DNA from: an uncultured Candidatus Melainabacteria bacterium
GTDB taxonomy: Bacteria > Cyanobacteriota > Vampirovibrionia > Gastranaerophilales > Gastranaerophilaceae
DNA length: 64,000 bases
Direction of reading: 5' to 3'
Assembly (NCBI GenBank): GCA_934717745.1
Contig: CAKUZB010000002.1
Location: 1 to 64,000 of the forward strand
Part shown: positions 20,786 through 29,496 of the stretch, piece after piece
How the letters are laid out: each line of letters opens with the position of its first letter
How positions within the stretch are numbered: position 1 is the first letter of the stretch
Program-made: the position numbers and the translations under genes
The notes under the pieces: model-generated
What the model saw: the letters and a program-made list of their open reading frames with translations, nothing else
The model's database searches: none
What the model was told of the DNA's origin: nothing

Positions 20786-21469
20786 CTAGTTATATTTAAT
20801 TTTCTTCTTACTGTTTGTTTGAATAGATTGTTTTAGTTTCTCTCTATTTTGTTGAGATGTTAGTAAAAAGTTTTGGTAATAAATATTTTCAGCATATTTG
20901 TTATTTGCTAAATATGCAGGATATTTTCTATAAATATATTCATAAACAGTAGCCATTCTACGAGATGTTAGTGGGTGTGTTAAATAATAATCATATCTGG
21001 TTTGAGACATAAATTTGTTATAAAGCACAATAATTGCAACAGGACTATAGCCGGCTTTTACCATATAATCTACTGCTCTTTTATCAGCCTTTGTTTCATA
21101 TTTTTTAGATGAAAGTGAATATTTAAAAGTTGAAAAATACCCTTTGAATGCACCATCATAAGAATCAACTGAGTGTGAAATTTCATGACTTAAAAGTGCT
21201 GCCATTTCATCATCACTATCTACATAAGCCAACATTCCTTGAGTAACTGTAATTTGTCTATCAGTAAGTCTTGACCAAGCATTTACAGTTTTACGATTTG
21301 ACTCGTAATAGAAATTTGTACGTTTTTCAATTTTATTTGCATTTAAAATTCTAAAACCAATTTCGTTAATGTATTTTTGTTGATGTCCTACTTTTGTTAA
21401 ATCTACTTCCATTGAAAATACTGGAATTGCTGTAAATAATGTGATAAATAAAATCAATAACTTTTTCAT
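20786..21469 (-). CDS. Secreted M48-family zinc metallopeptidase
   Basis: 227 aa. Sec signal peptide at 1-19 (cut after 'VFS'). The zinc site is 'LLSHEISHSVD' (about 92-102) with the third ligand Glu in 'YETKADKRAVDYMVKAGY' about 30 residues later. 'THPLTSRRMATV' matches the conserved HPxxxxR block of the family. This is a compact catalytic domain similar to the peptidase part of BepA/LoiP, which perform outer-membrane protein quality control, but it lacks the TPR tail of BepA. AAGGAG precedes the ATG. First gene of a two-gene unit with 20076-20774. Confidence 0.92.
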   Translation of the reverse strand: MKKLLILFITLFTAIPVFSMEVDLTKVGHQQKYINEIGFRILNANKIEKRTNFYYESNRKTVNAWSRLTDRQITVTQGMLAYVDSDDEMAALLSHEISHSVDSYDGAFKGYFSTFKYSLSSKKYETKADKRAVDYMVKAGYSPVAIIVLYNKFMSQTRYDYYLTHPLTSRRMATVYEYIYRKYPAYLANNKYAENIYYQNFLLTSQQNREKLKQSIQTNSKKKIKYN

Positions 21470-21591
21470 AAATTAAACTCCTTATACTTCTTTTAGTTAT
21501 AGTTAGATTATCTAGTAATATTAGTCATTTATAGATAAAAACGCACGGTCAGTTTGTTTATTATAAATCATATTACCACGAAAATATTTTT

Positions 21592-21807
21592 ATGAGCAAA
21601 CGAGATTTACAAAAGTTTGGAAAAAATCTTAAACATATAAGAATTGAACACGATCTAACACAACTTGAACTAGCAGAAATTCTTGATATGTCGCCAAATT
21701 TTATTGGCATGATTGAGCGTGGAGAAAGAAATACAACGGTCGAAAATGTTTATAAAATTGCTCGTGCGTTAAATATAAAGCCCGAAGATTTATTCAAAAA
21801 GGACTAA
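21592..21807 (+). CDS. XRE-family helix-turn-helix regulator
   Basis: 71 aa, consisting of one HTH_3 domain: 'FGKNLKHIRIEHDLTQLELAEILDMSPNFIGMIERGERNTTVENVYKIARAL'-type arrangement over residues 9-62, with the recognition helix near residues 34-43. It should bind DNA as a dimer. There is no effector domain. No clear ribosome site precedes the ATG. It lies divergent from the secreted M48 unit across about 120 bp, so that unit is a candidate target. Confidence 0.88.
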   Translation: MSKRDLQKFGKNLKHIRIEHDLTQLELAEILDMSPNFIGMIERGERNTTVENVYKIARALNIKPEDLFKKD

Positions 21808-21861
21808 TTTAACTAATTTATTTTTTTTAAGAACGAAAAAAACTTTTTTTAATTCGTCATT

Positions 21862-22245
21862 TTACATTTGGACTTTTGTGAATAAATAGTATCCGGAAAG
21901 GGTAAAAAGTAAGCCCACTGCAAAACTTAGAAACAAATACGATAGTCCTGTCATAACTTTACCTGTTTTTATTAGTTCAAAAACTTCAAGGTTAAATGTA
22001 CTAAACGTTGTTAAACCACCTAAAAGACCCGTAATCAAGAATAGTCTTAAAACTGGTTGAAATGTACCTTTATATAAAATTTGAGCAAAAAGATAACCAA
22101 TAAAAAAACAACCAACAACATTAACGATAAAAGTTCCTGCAAATGGAAAGATTAAGACTTTCTTTGAGATATGCGAAACAAAAAATCTTAGCACCGCACC
22201 GATTCCACCACCAATGAAAACCGATAACATATTCAAAAACATCAT
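21862..22245 (-). CDS. crcB: Fluoride ion channel CrcB/Fluc
   Basis: 127 aa with four membrane helices. Family hallmarks: 'GGGIGAVLRF' (12-21), 'GTFIVNVVGCFFIG' (about 37-50) with the pore Asn, and 'GLLGGLTTFSTFN' (about 72-84) with the Phe-box and the central Na+-site segment. It forms a dual-topology dimer that expels fluoride. Its ATG overlaps the stop codon of the GNAT gene (TAATG), so it is translationally coupled. I searched the upstream sequence for a fluoride riboswitch and saw none. It is third in an operon led by a DtxR-type repressor. Confidence 0.96.
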   Translation of the reverse strand: MMFLNMLSVFIGGGIGAVLRFFVSHISKKVLIFPFAGTFIVNVVGCFFIGYLFAQILYKGTFQPVLRLFLITGLLGGLTTFSTFNLEVFELIKTGKVMTGLSYLFLSFAVGLLFTLSGYYLFTKVQM

Positions 22246-22772
22246 TAAACCTCTCTAATAACCTTTTCCAAAACAACAATATTATACCAACGATTAAATT
22301 TATATCCGCATTGGGTAAATTTACCAACCTGCTTAAAACCGAGATGTTTATGATAATTTACACTATTAAAATCTAAATATTCATCTTCTTTTTCAACCGG
22401 AACGGCACTTTTAGCATAAATGTTTTTTATACCTTTCTCTTTTAATGCCCCTATAAGTTTTTGATATAGATGCTTACCAATTCCTCTTTTTTTATACTTT
22501 TTATCCAAATATATACTTAATTCTGCACAAAACCTGTATGCTTCTCGCTCACTGAAAGCACCCGCATAAGTATATCCGACTATTTTCTTATCACAAATAG
22601 CAACGTAATATGGGTATTTTTCTAAAATTCTTTCAACTCTTTTTCTAAAACTCTCAACCGTTGGAACAGAGCATTCAAAAGTAATTGCTGTATTTAATAT
22701 ATAATATCTGTAAATGTTTAAAATATCTTGTGCATCATCAACTGTTGCGACTCTAATTTTAACATCTTCCAT
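22245..22772 (-). CDS. GNAT acetyltransferase, phosphinothricin/L-amino-acid N-acetyltransferase type
   Basis: 175 aa. The GNAT fold starts with 'IRVATVDDAQDILNIY'. Motif A 'KKYKKRGIGKHLYQKL' (about 92-107) binds acetyl-CoA. 'FECSVPTVESFRKRV' and 'YHKHLGFKQVGKF...GYKFNRWYNIVVLEK' are typical of the MnaT/Pat subgroup, which acetylates amino acids such as methionine analogues or phosphinothricin. Substrate not assignable. AGAGG lies before the ATG. It sits 17 bases after dtxR and overlaps crcB by one base, so all three are one transcript. Confidence 0.9.
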   Translation of the reverse strand: MEDVKIRVATVDDAQDILNIYRYYILNTAITFECSVPTVESFRKRVERILEKYPYYVAICDKKIVGYTYAGAFSEREAYRFCAELSIYLDKKYKKRGIGKHLYQKLIGALKEKGIKNIYAKSAVPVEKEDEYLDFNSVNYHKHLGFKQVGKFTQCGYKFNRWYNIVVLEKVIREV

Positions 22773-22789
22773 AAATTTACCTCTAAGAG

Positions 22790-23164
22790 TTATTCTTGCA
22801 CGAGTTCAATTATCTTTTCAAAGGCTTTCTGCGTAATAACATGCTCAATTCGACAAGCATTAATCTCGGCTTCTTCTTTTTCAATTTTTAAGATTTTAGT
22901 AAAAAATTTGCACAAAATCTGATGTTTATATACGACCTCTTTCGCAATTGCACGACCAGTTTCAGTCAATTCAATCGGACAATTCTTCTCATATTTAATA
23001 TAATCTTTTTGAGCAAGTTTTTGCAAAGCCTCTGTTACAGATGCCCTTGAAATATTCAATTTTTTAGAAATATCTACGGCCTTAATTTTTTGAGTTTTCT
23101 CTAATTGATCGTATATAATTTCTAAATAATCTTCTACACTTGCGGTAACTTTCTTATTATTCAT
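22790..23164 (-). CDS. DtxR/MntR-family metal-dependent transcriptional regulator
   Basis: 124 aa. The N-terminal winged helix has 'ASVEDYLEIIYD' (start) and the recognition region 'DISKKLNISRASVTEALQKL'. The dimerisation part has the metal-ligand segment 'EAEINACRIEHVI', where Cys, Glu and His are expected ligands. The short length without an SH3 domain is MntR-like, so Mn or Fe sensing is likely. The ATG at 23164 is favoured over an upstream TTG. A TATAAT (23172-23177) ends only seven bases before the ATG, predicting a leaderless mRNA. Palindromes at 23197-23231 overlap its promoter, consistent with autoregulation. Confidence 0.9.
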   Translation of the reverse strand: MNNKKVTASVEDYLEIIYDQLEKTQKIKAVDISKKLNISRASVTEALQKLAQKDYIKYEKNCPIELTETGRAIAKEVVYKHQILCKFFTKILKIEKEEAEINACRIEHVITQKAFEKIIELVQE

Positions 23165-23171
23165 AACCAAA

Positions 23172-23231
23172 ATTATACATCAAAAATAAATTGTAATGTT
23201 AACACTCTTAACATCTGTTACAATTGTAACA
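23172..23231 (-). promoter_or_regulatory. dtxR-like gene promoter with two operator-like dyads
   Basis: Minus-strand -10 TATAAT (23172-23177) and a -35-like TTAACA (23197-23202, 19-bp spacer). Dyad 1 is TGTTAA-CACTC-TTAACA (23197-23213) and covers the -35. Dyad 2 is the perfect 16-bp palindrome TGTTACAATTGTAACA (23216-23231). Their position suggests binding by the DtxR-type protein or a divergent regulator. Confidence 0.55.
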
Positions 23232-23297
23232 TTTGCTACAACGCAGTGTTTTAGTGGTTTTTGATAAATTCTCTACTATCCTCATAGCAAATTTTGC

Positions 23298-23326
23298 TTG
23301 ACAGTTTTAACGAAAATTTGTAAAGT
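23298..23326 (+). promoter_or_regulatory. Promoter of the calpain-like protease gene
   Basis: Perfect -35 TTGACA (23298-23303), 17-bp spacer, TAAAGT (23321-23326). The 5' untranslated region would be about 85 bases. Confidence 0.65.
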
Positions 23327-23416
23327 TTAATTAACACAAAGCCGAAATAAAGCAATTATAAAAATTAGGCGACTTTAACATGCCATAGCAAAATAGATAT
23401 GTGAAGGAAGGAAAGT

Positions 23417-25120
23417 ATGCAAGTAAATCCAGTTTCTAAGATGACTCCGGTTGTTGGGGCTAAAGAGGTTTCAACAAAGAAAAAAGTAGATATTCAAGTA
23501 AATACAAACCCTATTGAAAAAGCACCAATGCCAAGTCCGGCAACAATGCAAGCAATGTTAGGTATTAAACCTAAAAAATTTCAAGTAGCAAAACCTGTTC
23601 CTGTTGCTCATACAAATGAAGAAGCATCAAAAATGATTAAAGATGCAGGTGCAATGCTTTCAAAAGAAGATTATAAAAACGTTAAAAAAGTATTAGGATG
23701 TGGCGATGAACAAACTGCAAACGTTATGATGCAGTTAGAAATGGTAAAAAGCGGTGATTTAGAACCAAGTACATTAAGTAATTACTGGGCAACCGGTAAA
23801 ATGAACGATAATCTTGCAAAAGATTTAGATATGATGTACGAAGCAAAAAAAGCAGGTAAAAACATTGCAGATGTTTACGTTCCAAATGTAAAATCTCAAG
23901 CAGAAGGTACAAAATCAGCAAAAGTTGGTGATGTATTTAAAGTTGCAGACCAAGACAAAATTTATGTAAAAACAGATAAAAACGAATCCAGACAATTAGA
24001 TATGGACAAAGATATGTTCATGAAGTTGTTTCCACCTGCAAAAAGATTTACAACTCAACAACAAAGCATAGGTGATTGCTACTTAGTTTCAACACTTGGT
24101 ACATTAATGAATCACCCAAAAGCAAGAGTTGCATTATATGAAGCATTCCACCAAGACGGAAAAGATGTAACTGTTAAATTCAAAAATGGTTACGGTGAAT
24201 ACAAATATAAAAACGCAGAACTTCCAAAAGACAGAGTTCAAAAATACTCATTAAAAGGTTCTACAGGGGTTAGAATCCTTGAAGATGCTTATGGTCTAGA
24301 CTCTGTAAATAAAGCAGATACTAACTTCAAAAAAATCATGAACGAAAAAATCGCTCAAAAAGAAAAAGAATTTGCAAAAGCACCTGCTGATAAAAAAATG
24401 GAAGCAATGAAATCATTAGCAGGACACAAACAACGTTTGAATGATTACTTAGAAGCAAAAGCAGACCCAAACAAAACTATCGTTGTTTGTCGTGATGACA
24501 ACTTCTACAACATCTATTACGAAGAAGATGAAAACGGATTAAAATTCTCTGAATTAAAAAAAGATCCGGATAACAAAGAAGATAAATTCCAACGTGCAGC
24601 AGACTTCTACAGAGGTTCTTTAGGCGGATATAACTTCGAAGTTATGGAAAGATTCGGTTTCGGCGGTTTCAGACAATGGAACTTAGACCTTGAAGAAAAA
24701 GATGTTAAAAAACAAATAATGCAAGATAACTTCAATGAAAACCACATCATGACCGGTGGTACTCGTGCAAGCGGTGGCAGAACTGAAAACCCTGTTGCAG
24801 AATCTGCGGGTGTTTACGGTTTCCACGCATACACACTTGAACCACAAAAAGGTGCTAACGGCGAATTAAAAGTAAGATGCACAAACCCTTGGAACACTTC
24901 ATACGATGCTGATATACCTTACAAAAACTTCTTAGAATACTATGATTCAGTTTCTATCGTTGATGTAAATTCTTATGGCAAAAACCTACCGTTACAAGAA
25001 CAACCTGTTAAATACGGTAAAAACGGTGCTATCGTTGGTAAAAACGCATCAGATACTCCGGTAATTTGGTACAACAACCAAAAAGGTCAACCTGTTGAAG
25101 TACCTAATAAAAAAGCATAG
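23417..25120 (+). CDS. Calpain-family (C2) cysteine protease
   Basis: 567 aa. The catalytic set is complete: 'QQQSIGDCYLVSTL' with Cys221 and the oxyanion Gln just before it, His470 in 'VYGFHAYTLE', and Asn490 in 'VRCTNPWN' with the following Trp. This is the arrangement of the calpain papain-like core. Residues 1-60 are Pro/Lys-rich and disordered, and residues 65-205 form a helical region that may act as a prodomain. There is no EF-hand or C2 domain, and no Sec signal peptide. GGAAAG precedes the ATG. The gene is monocistronic with its own promoter and terminator. Whether it acts inside the cell or is exported is unknown. Confidence 0.9.
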   Translation: MQVNPVSKMTPVVGAKEVSTKKKVDIQVNTNPIEKAPMPSPATMQAMLGIKPKKFQVAKPVPVAHTNEEASKMIKDAGAMLSKEDYKNVKKVLGCGDEQTANVMMQLEMVKSGDLEPSTLSNYWATGKMNDNLAKDLDMMYEAKKAGKNIADVYVPNVKSQAEGTKSAKVGDVFKVADQDKIYVKTDKNESRQLDMDKDMFMKLFPPAKRFTTQQQSIGDCYLVSTLGTLMNHPKARVALYEAFHQDGKDVTVKFKNGYGEYKYKNAELPKDRVQKYSLKGSTGVRILEDAYGLDSVNKADTNFKKIMNEKIAQKEKEFAKAPADKKMEAMKSLAGHKQRLNDYLEAKADPNKTIVVCRDDNFYNIYYEEDENGLKFSELKKDPDNKEDKFQRAADFYRGSLGGYNFEVMERFGFGGFRQWNLDLEEKDVKKQIMQDNFNENHIMTGGTRASGGRTENPVAESAGVYGFHAYTLEPQKGANGELKVRCTNPWNTSYDADIPYKNFLEYYDSVSIVDVNSYGKNLPLQEQPVKYGKNGAIVGKNASDTPVIWYNNQKGQPVEVPNKKA

Positions 25121-25142
25121 ACACTAAAAAATGCATAAATTG

Positions 25143-25176
25143 AACGGCGAAATCTTTAGAAGATTTCGCCGTTTTA
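25143..25176 (+). terminator. Terminator of the calpain-like gene
   Basis: 14-bp stem AACGGCGAAATCTT with its complement around a 3-4 base loop, followed by TTTAGTTTT. Confidence 0.9.
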
Positions 25177-25224
25177 GTTTTAATTATAATTTCAGCATTT
25201 ATTGTATAAAATTTTTGATAAAAA

Positions 25225-27603
25225 TTAAATATCTCGTTTATAGAAATTTAAACTCATAAGTTTTACTTGTTCTTCTGTTTCTATTTCAATTTGTTTAATA
25301 TTGTCATTCAACAACCAAGATGGAAAATTATCAAATGGTATCAACAACTTACCGTTTTTAGATTTAAACGTCAAAATTGAAGAACTTCCATTTATTTTCA
25401 TTCTGTAAGATTGATGTTTTTTTGAAGTTATTAACCCTATCAAATCAATATTTTCACCTTTTTGAGAAACGTCAAAAGTTATAATAATTTTATTTTTCTC
25501 ATATTTTATTTTGTTTGAAATTTCAATGCTTTTTAAAGGCAAATTATTTATAGAATTTCCCCAAGATTCAGGAAGATAGCCTAAATCAGAACTTGAAAAT
25601 TTTTTATCTAAAATTTGCAAATCTTTTTTTAAAAATTTTGCATTTTCCGATTTAACCAAAAATGTATTAGTTTCCGTTTGTAACAAGTTATATTTTCTAT
25701 TCAACAATATTTCTCTGTAAATAGCGTTAATTCTCAATGACGGATAAATATTATCAAAATAATTTTGAAAAACCGTTGAAATCAAAATAACATTTGGCAT
25801 GTTTTTATTTAGTATTTCAGCACAAGCCTTATTTTGACGGGAATTAACAATATTATAATAAGAAACAAAAGGTATTTGAAGTTTTTTATTAAAATAAAAA
25901 TAATTCATTCCGTAATTCAAATCCAAAAAATCATTTTCAGATTTAGAATATTTTTCCAAAACGTTTTTTATTTCAGTAAGATTTGTTTCAAACTCTTTTG
26001 AAAAAGAGAACTCTCCGATTTTTTCAGATATTGCACATTTTTCTAAATGATTTTCAGGCAACCATCTTTTTAAATTTGGCAGACTCAAAAAAGTAATTAT
26101 AACGAAGAAAAATACAGCGATATATTTAAAAAATAATAAATATCGACTATTTTTTTGCAACAACAAATATGGAATAATTATTCCCAAATAAGACATTGAA
26201 ATGTCTTTAATTCGTTGCATTGCAATAAAATCTATTCTTCCAAGAGTATAATTAAGCGATGTGCAAACAAAAATTATAGAAAAAACCAAAGTAAACAAAT
26301 ACACAATATTTTTTTGAGATTTTTTCAATTCATCTATAAGTTTAACAATAAAATAAGGAGTAATAAAAAGAGCAAAAAGTTTTATCAAATCTGAAAAAAT
26401 TTGATGCAGTTTAATTTTAGGAAAGCCGTTTCCAAAAGCATACAGGTTACTTTGAATATAATTAGGGGCTTGCAAAATGTAATTATAAATTATATCTTTA
26501 TTTAAAAATATAATTAAAGCAACTAAAAAAATTAATGATATAAATTTTAGAACCATTTTATCAGTTTTTGAAAATTTAAATAAAACATAACCAGCCAATG
26601 GCATTGTCGCCATAAACCAAAAAGTTCCGTATGTTGTCCAGAAAAATAAAAGAGTAAAACTCAACAAAATATAGCAACTTAGCCATACATAAGGCTTGTT
26701 TAATAGCATTTTTTTCAGCATTAATAAAAAAGTCAAAACGTATAATTGAGGAATATTATATGCCCTAAACATCGAAAAAGAAAGAAATACCGGGCATTTA
26801 ACAAAAACGTAATACGAAAAAATAACTGTTAAAACAACGATTAAATTATCAAAAAGACTTCGTCCTAAAAGTGCAGAATACAAGGTATTTTCACCAAACA
26901 TTACCGAACCTAAAAAGGTTGGTACAACATCGACACCCCCATGGACAAGCATTATATCCTTGTAATAGTTTAGTCCGAAATACTGATGTTGAAAAAAGAC
27001 CGCAATCTGTTCACCTGAATGATGATTGTCTATACCTCCGTTGTATCCGGTATTGTAACCTTGCCCAAAAAGTAAGATAAAAATAGGAACAAGAGCAAAA
27101 ATCGAAAGTTTGGGATTTTCAATTTTGTATAAATTTTTATAAGAATGCCATATTGAAAAACTTACAAAAAACAATATTAAAATAGCAACTTGCCAGTAAA
27201 AATGTCCATTTAGAGGGTGTAAAAAGACGTACAAAAAAGAAGTTAATACTTCAATTACAAAAACTTGTACCTTATGATTGTTTAAAAAATTTGTAAAATC
27301 CAAATTAAAATCAGGAATTGCAAATTTCAAACAAAAATGTGGCAAAAATCTTACAATTTTCCTGTAAATTACCAAAATTACAAAAAATATAATTAAGTAA
27401 ACCGCAAAAATCCAAAGGTCAAAAGTCTTATTAATATTGGAATAAATCGAATTTCCCACATAAAAATCCGTCAAATTGTTATATGTAAATTTCCCATAAC
27501 AAATTTTATAAACAAAACAAGTTAATATGCAAGAAATCAAAGAGATTAAAAGATAACCCAATAAATTCAAAATATTTTCTTTTTTTTCTATGTCATTTAC
27601 CAT
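25225..27603 (-). CDS. Large polytopic membrane protein, putative GT-C-type glycosyltransferase
   Basis: About 792 aa from the ATG at 27603; an alternative ATG nine codons upstream cannot be excluded and neither has a clear ribosome site. Residues 10-530 hold roughly a dozen or more membrane helices. A polar loop near residues 190-230 contains 'GGIDNHHSGEQ' and 'MLVHGGVDVVP', placed like the first outer loop of lipid-linked-sugar glycosyltransferases. The last 230 residues are soluble and beta-rich. No family firmly recognised; glycan assembly is inferred from fold type and from the adjacent glycosyltransferase genes. It is transcribed divergently from the GT2-GT11 fusion. Confidence 0.7.
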   Translation of the reverse strand: MVNDIEKKENILNLLGYLLISLISCILTCFVYKICYGKFTYNNLTDFYVGNSIYSNINKTFDLWIFAVYLIIFFVILVIYRKIVRFLPHFCLKFAIPDFNLDFTNFLNNHKVQVFVIEVLTSFLYVFLHPLNGHFYWQVAILILFFVSFSIWHSYKNLYKIENPKLSIFALVPIFILLFGQGYNTGYNGGIDNHHSGEQIAVFFQHQYFGLNYYKDIMLVHGGVDVVPTFLGSVMFGENTLYSALLGRSLFDNLIVVLTVIFSYYVFVKCPVFLSFSMFRAYNIPQLYVLTFLLMLKKMLLNKPYVWLSCYILLSFTLLFFWTTYGTFWFMATMPLAGYVLFKFSKTDKMVLKFISLIFLVALIIFLNKDIIYNYILQAPNYIQSNLYAFGNGFPKIKLHQIFSDLIKLFALFITPYFIVKLIDELKKSQKNIVYLFTLVFSIIFVCTSLNYTLGRIDFIAMQRIKDISMSYLGIIIPYLLLQKNSRYLLFFKYIAVFFFVIITFLSLPNLKRWLPENHLEKCAISEKIGEFSFSKEFETNLTEIKNVLEKYSKSENDFLDLNYGMNYFYFNKKLQIPFVSYYNIVNSRQNKACAEILNKNMPNVILISTVFQNYFDNIYPSLRINAIYREILLNRKYNLLQTETNTFLVKSENAKFLKKDLQILDKKFSSSDLGYLPESWGNSINNLPLKSIEISNKIKYEKNKIIITFDVSQKGENIDLIGLITSKKHQSYRMKINGSSSILTFKSKNGKLLIPFDNFPSWLLNDNIKQIEIETEEQVKLMSLNFYKRDI

Positions 27604-27726
27604 TAAAAATATTTTATAATAAAAACACATTGTTGCACATCAGATTTTTAGAGAGATTTCACCGTTTTAGTTTTACAAATCACCATTTTTGATGTATATT
27701 AAAATACATAAGAAAAAGAGGATATT

Positions 27727-29496
27727 ATGCCAAAATTATCAATAATAATACCTGTATACAATGTAGAAAAATATTTAAGAAATAATTTAACAAGCGTTAC
27801 AAACCAAACACTTAAAGACATTGAAATAATCTGTATAAATGACGGTTCAAAAGATTCCTCGCTTGACATAATCAAAGAATTTGCACAAAATGACCCCAGA
27901 ATCACAATAATTAACCAAGAAAATAAAGGTCTTTCTGCCGCAAGAAATACAGGAATTGAGAATGCGACCGGAGAATTCATTGCTTTTTTAGATAGCGATG
28001 ATTATGTTGATTTAGATTATTACGAAAAACTTTATACAACAGCAATTGAGCATAATGCAGAGATTTCAGCGGCTGGCATTATAAGAAAATATTCAGAAAC
28101 AAAAGAAAAATATCGTATCAAATACGACTCTATTCAGGAAACAACAGACGTTGTTGAAATGTTTGAACTTTCAAATATAAAAAGATATCCAAGTTGCTGG
28201 AATAGAATATATAAAAAAGAATTGATTGATAGAATTAATCTAAGATTTAACGAGGGAAAAGTTTTTGAAGATGCAGCATTTGCAATTAGAGCATTGAACA
28301 ACTGTAAAAAATTTGTAACAGTTCCAAAAGTTATATACTATTACGTTGTAAATAACAAATCTATCGTAAAAACAAGACTTACTAAAAAGAAAAAAGCCGA
28401 CAAATTATTTGCAGAACGAGATAGACTAAAATATGTAAAAGACCACAACATCGGACTTCCTGATCAATATTTTAGAGCAATGAAATATAAAGTTAAACTG
28501 GGCGGTCTAACTTTATACACACTTAGCGAAAGTATAAAAACTGACACATATTTACTTTTCGGGTACATTCCCGTTTTTAGAGTAAAAACAGGGACTTTGC
28601 CAATATACGAAAATGATAAAATTATTATTGAATCCGCAGGAAGAATGGCAAATCAAATGTTTTGCTGGGCTTTTGCAAAAAGTTTGTCTAAAAAAAGCGA
28701 ATTAGATTTTTTAATTGACGATAGCATAAATACCCAAAAGTTATCGCATTTTACTTGTTATGAAGATTATAAAAAACATTCAGTAAAAAAATGCGTAATA
28801 AAGAAACTTTTGAGGGCAATTATTCCAATACATTCAATTAGAAATGCTATTTCTAAAAAGCATTTCAACATGCCACATATTAATGAGGGCAAAGAAAACT
28901 TTATGAAATATCAACCTGAATTAATGGAAATAAAAGAGCCGACATACATTTCAGGATTTTATCAAACAGAAAAATATTTTAAAGATATTAGAGAAGAAAT
29001 ACTAAAAGATTTTACTCTAAAAACACCTTTAAACAAGAAAAACCAAGAGATTTTGGATAAAATAAATTCAACAGAATCCGTATCACTGCATTTTAGACGT
29101 GGTGATTATACAAAGAAAAAAAATCAAAAGACTTATGGCACTTTTACAGAGGAATATTACCAAAACGCAGTAAAAACAATCGCAGAAAAAACAGGCAAAA
29201 ACATTACCTTATTTGTATTTTCAGACGACATAAACTGGGTTAAAAAGAACGTTAAATTTAATTATGAAACTGTTTATGCAGACATAAACAGCAGTAGACA
29301 AGGTTATTTCGACTTAGAATTAATGAAACATTGCAAACACAATATTATTGCAAACAGTTCATTCTCTTGGTGGGGTGCGTGGTTGAACGAAAACGAAAAC
29401 AAAATTGTTGTTGCCCCTGAAAAATGGATTGCAACATTAGATTCCAACTACGACATAATCCCGGAAAACTGGATTACTCTACAGAATTTAAAATAA
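27727..29496 (+). CDS. Fusion of GT2 glycosyltransferase and GT11 alpha-1,2-fucosyltransferase
   Basis: 589 aa. Residues 1-295 are a GT-A GT2 enzyme: 'SIIIPVYNVEKYL', 'INDGSKDSS', and the metal-binding 'FLDSDDYVD' (88-96). Residues 297-589 are a GT11 domain: 'IESAGRMANQMF' at its start, the GDP-fucose-binding 'LHFRRGDY' (454-461), and 'NSSFSWWGAWL' (543-553). The first half probably adds a hexose or HexNAc and the second adds fucose in alpha-1,2 linkage, so both sequential steps reside in one polypeptide. GDP-fucose can come from gmd and fcl nearby. AGAGGAT before the ATG. The 3' end overlaps the converging GT8 gene by nine bases. The GT2 tail 'LLFGYIPVFRVK' recurs in the GT2 at 39077. Confidence 0.93.
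   Translation: MPKLSIIIPVYNVEKYLRNNLTSVTNQTLKDIEIICINDGSKDSSLDIIKEFAQNDPRITIINQENKGLSAARNTGIENATGEFIAFLDSDDYVDLDYYEKLYTTAIEHNAEISAAGIIRKYSETKEKYRIKYDSIQETTDVVEMFELSNIKRYPSCWNRIYKKELIDRINLRFNEGKVFEDAAFAIRALNNCKKFVTVPKVIYYYVVNNKSIVKTRLTKKKKADKLFAERDRLKYVKDHNIGLPDQYFRAMKYKVKLGGLTLYTLSESIKTDTYLLFGYIPVFRVKTGTLPIYENDKIIIESAGRMANQMFCWAFAKSLSKKSELDFLIDDSINTQKLSHFTCYEDYKKHSVKKCVIKKLLRAIIPIHSIRNAISKKHFNMPHINEGKENFMKYQPELMEIKEPTYISGFYQTEKYFKDIREEILKDFTLKTPLNKKNQEILDKINSTESVSLHFRRGDYTKKKNQKTYGTFTEEYYQNAVKTIAEKTGKNITLFVFSDDINWVKKNVKFNYETVYADINSSRQGYFDLELMKHCKHNIIANSSFSWWGAWLNENENKIVVAPEKWIATLDSNYDIIPENWITLQNLK

Noticed and set aside
22246..22330. Fluoride riboswitch upstream of crcB
   Set aside because: crcB starts inside the stop codon of the GNAT gene and no riboswitch-like conserved core is visible there or before dtxR.
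27641..27680. Sequence resembling the right half of the terminator at 25143-25176 (GATTTC-ACCGTTTTAGTTTTA)
   Set aside because: Only one arm is conserved, so no stable hairpin forms; possibly a decayed copy, but too short to call a repeat family.
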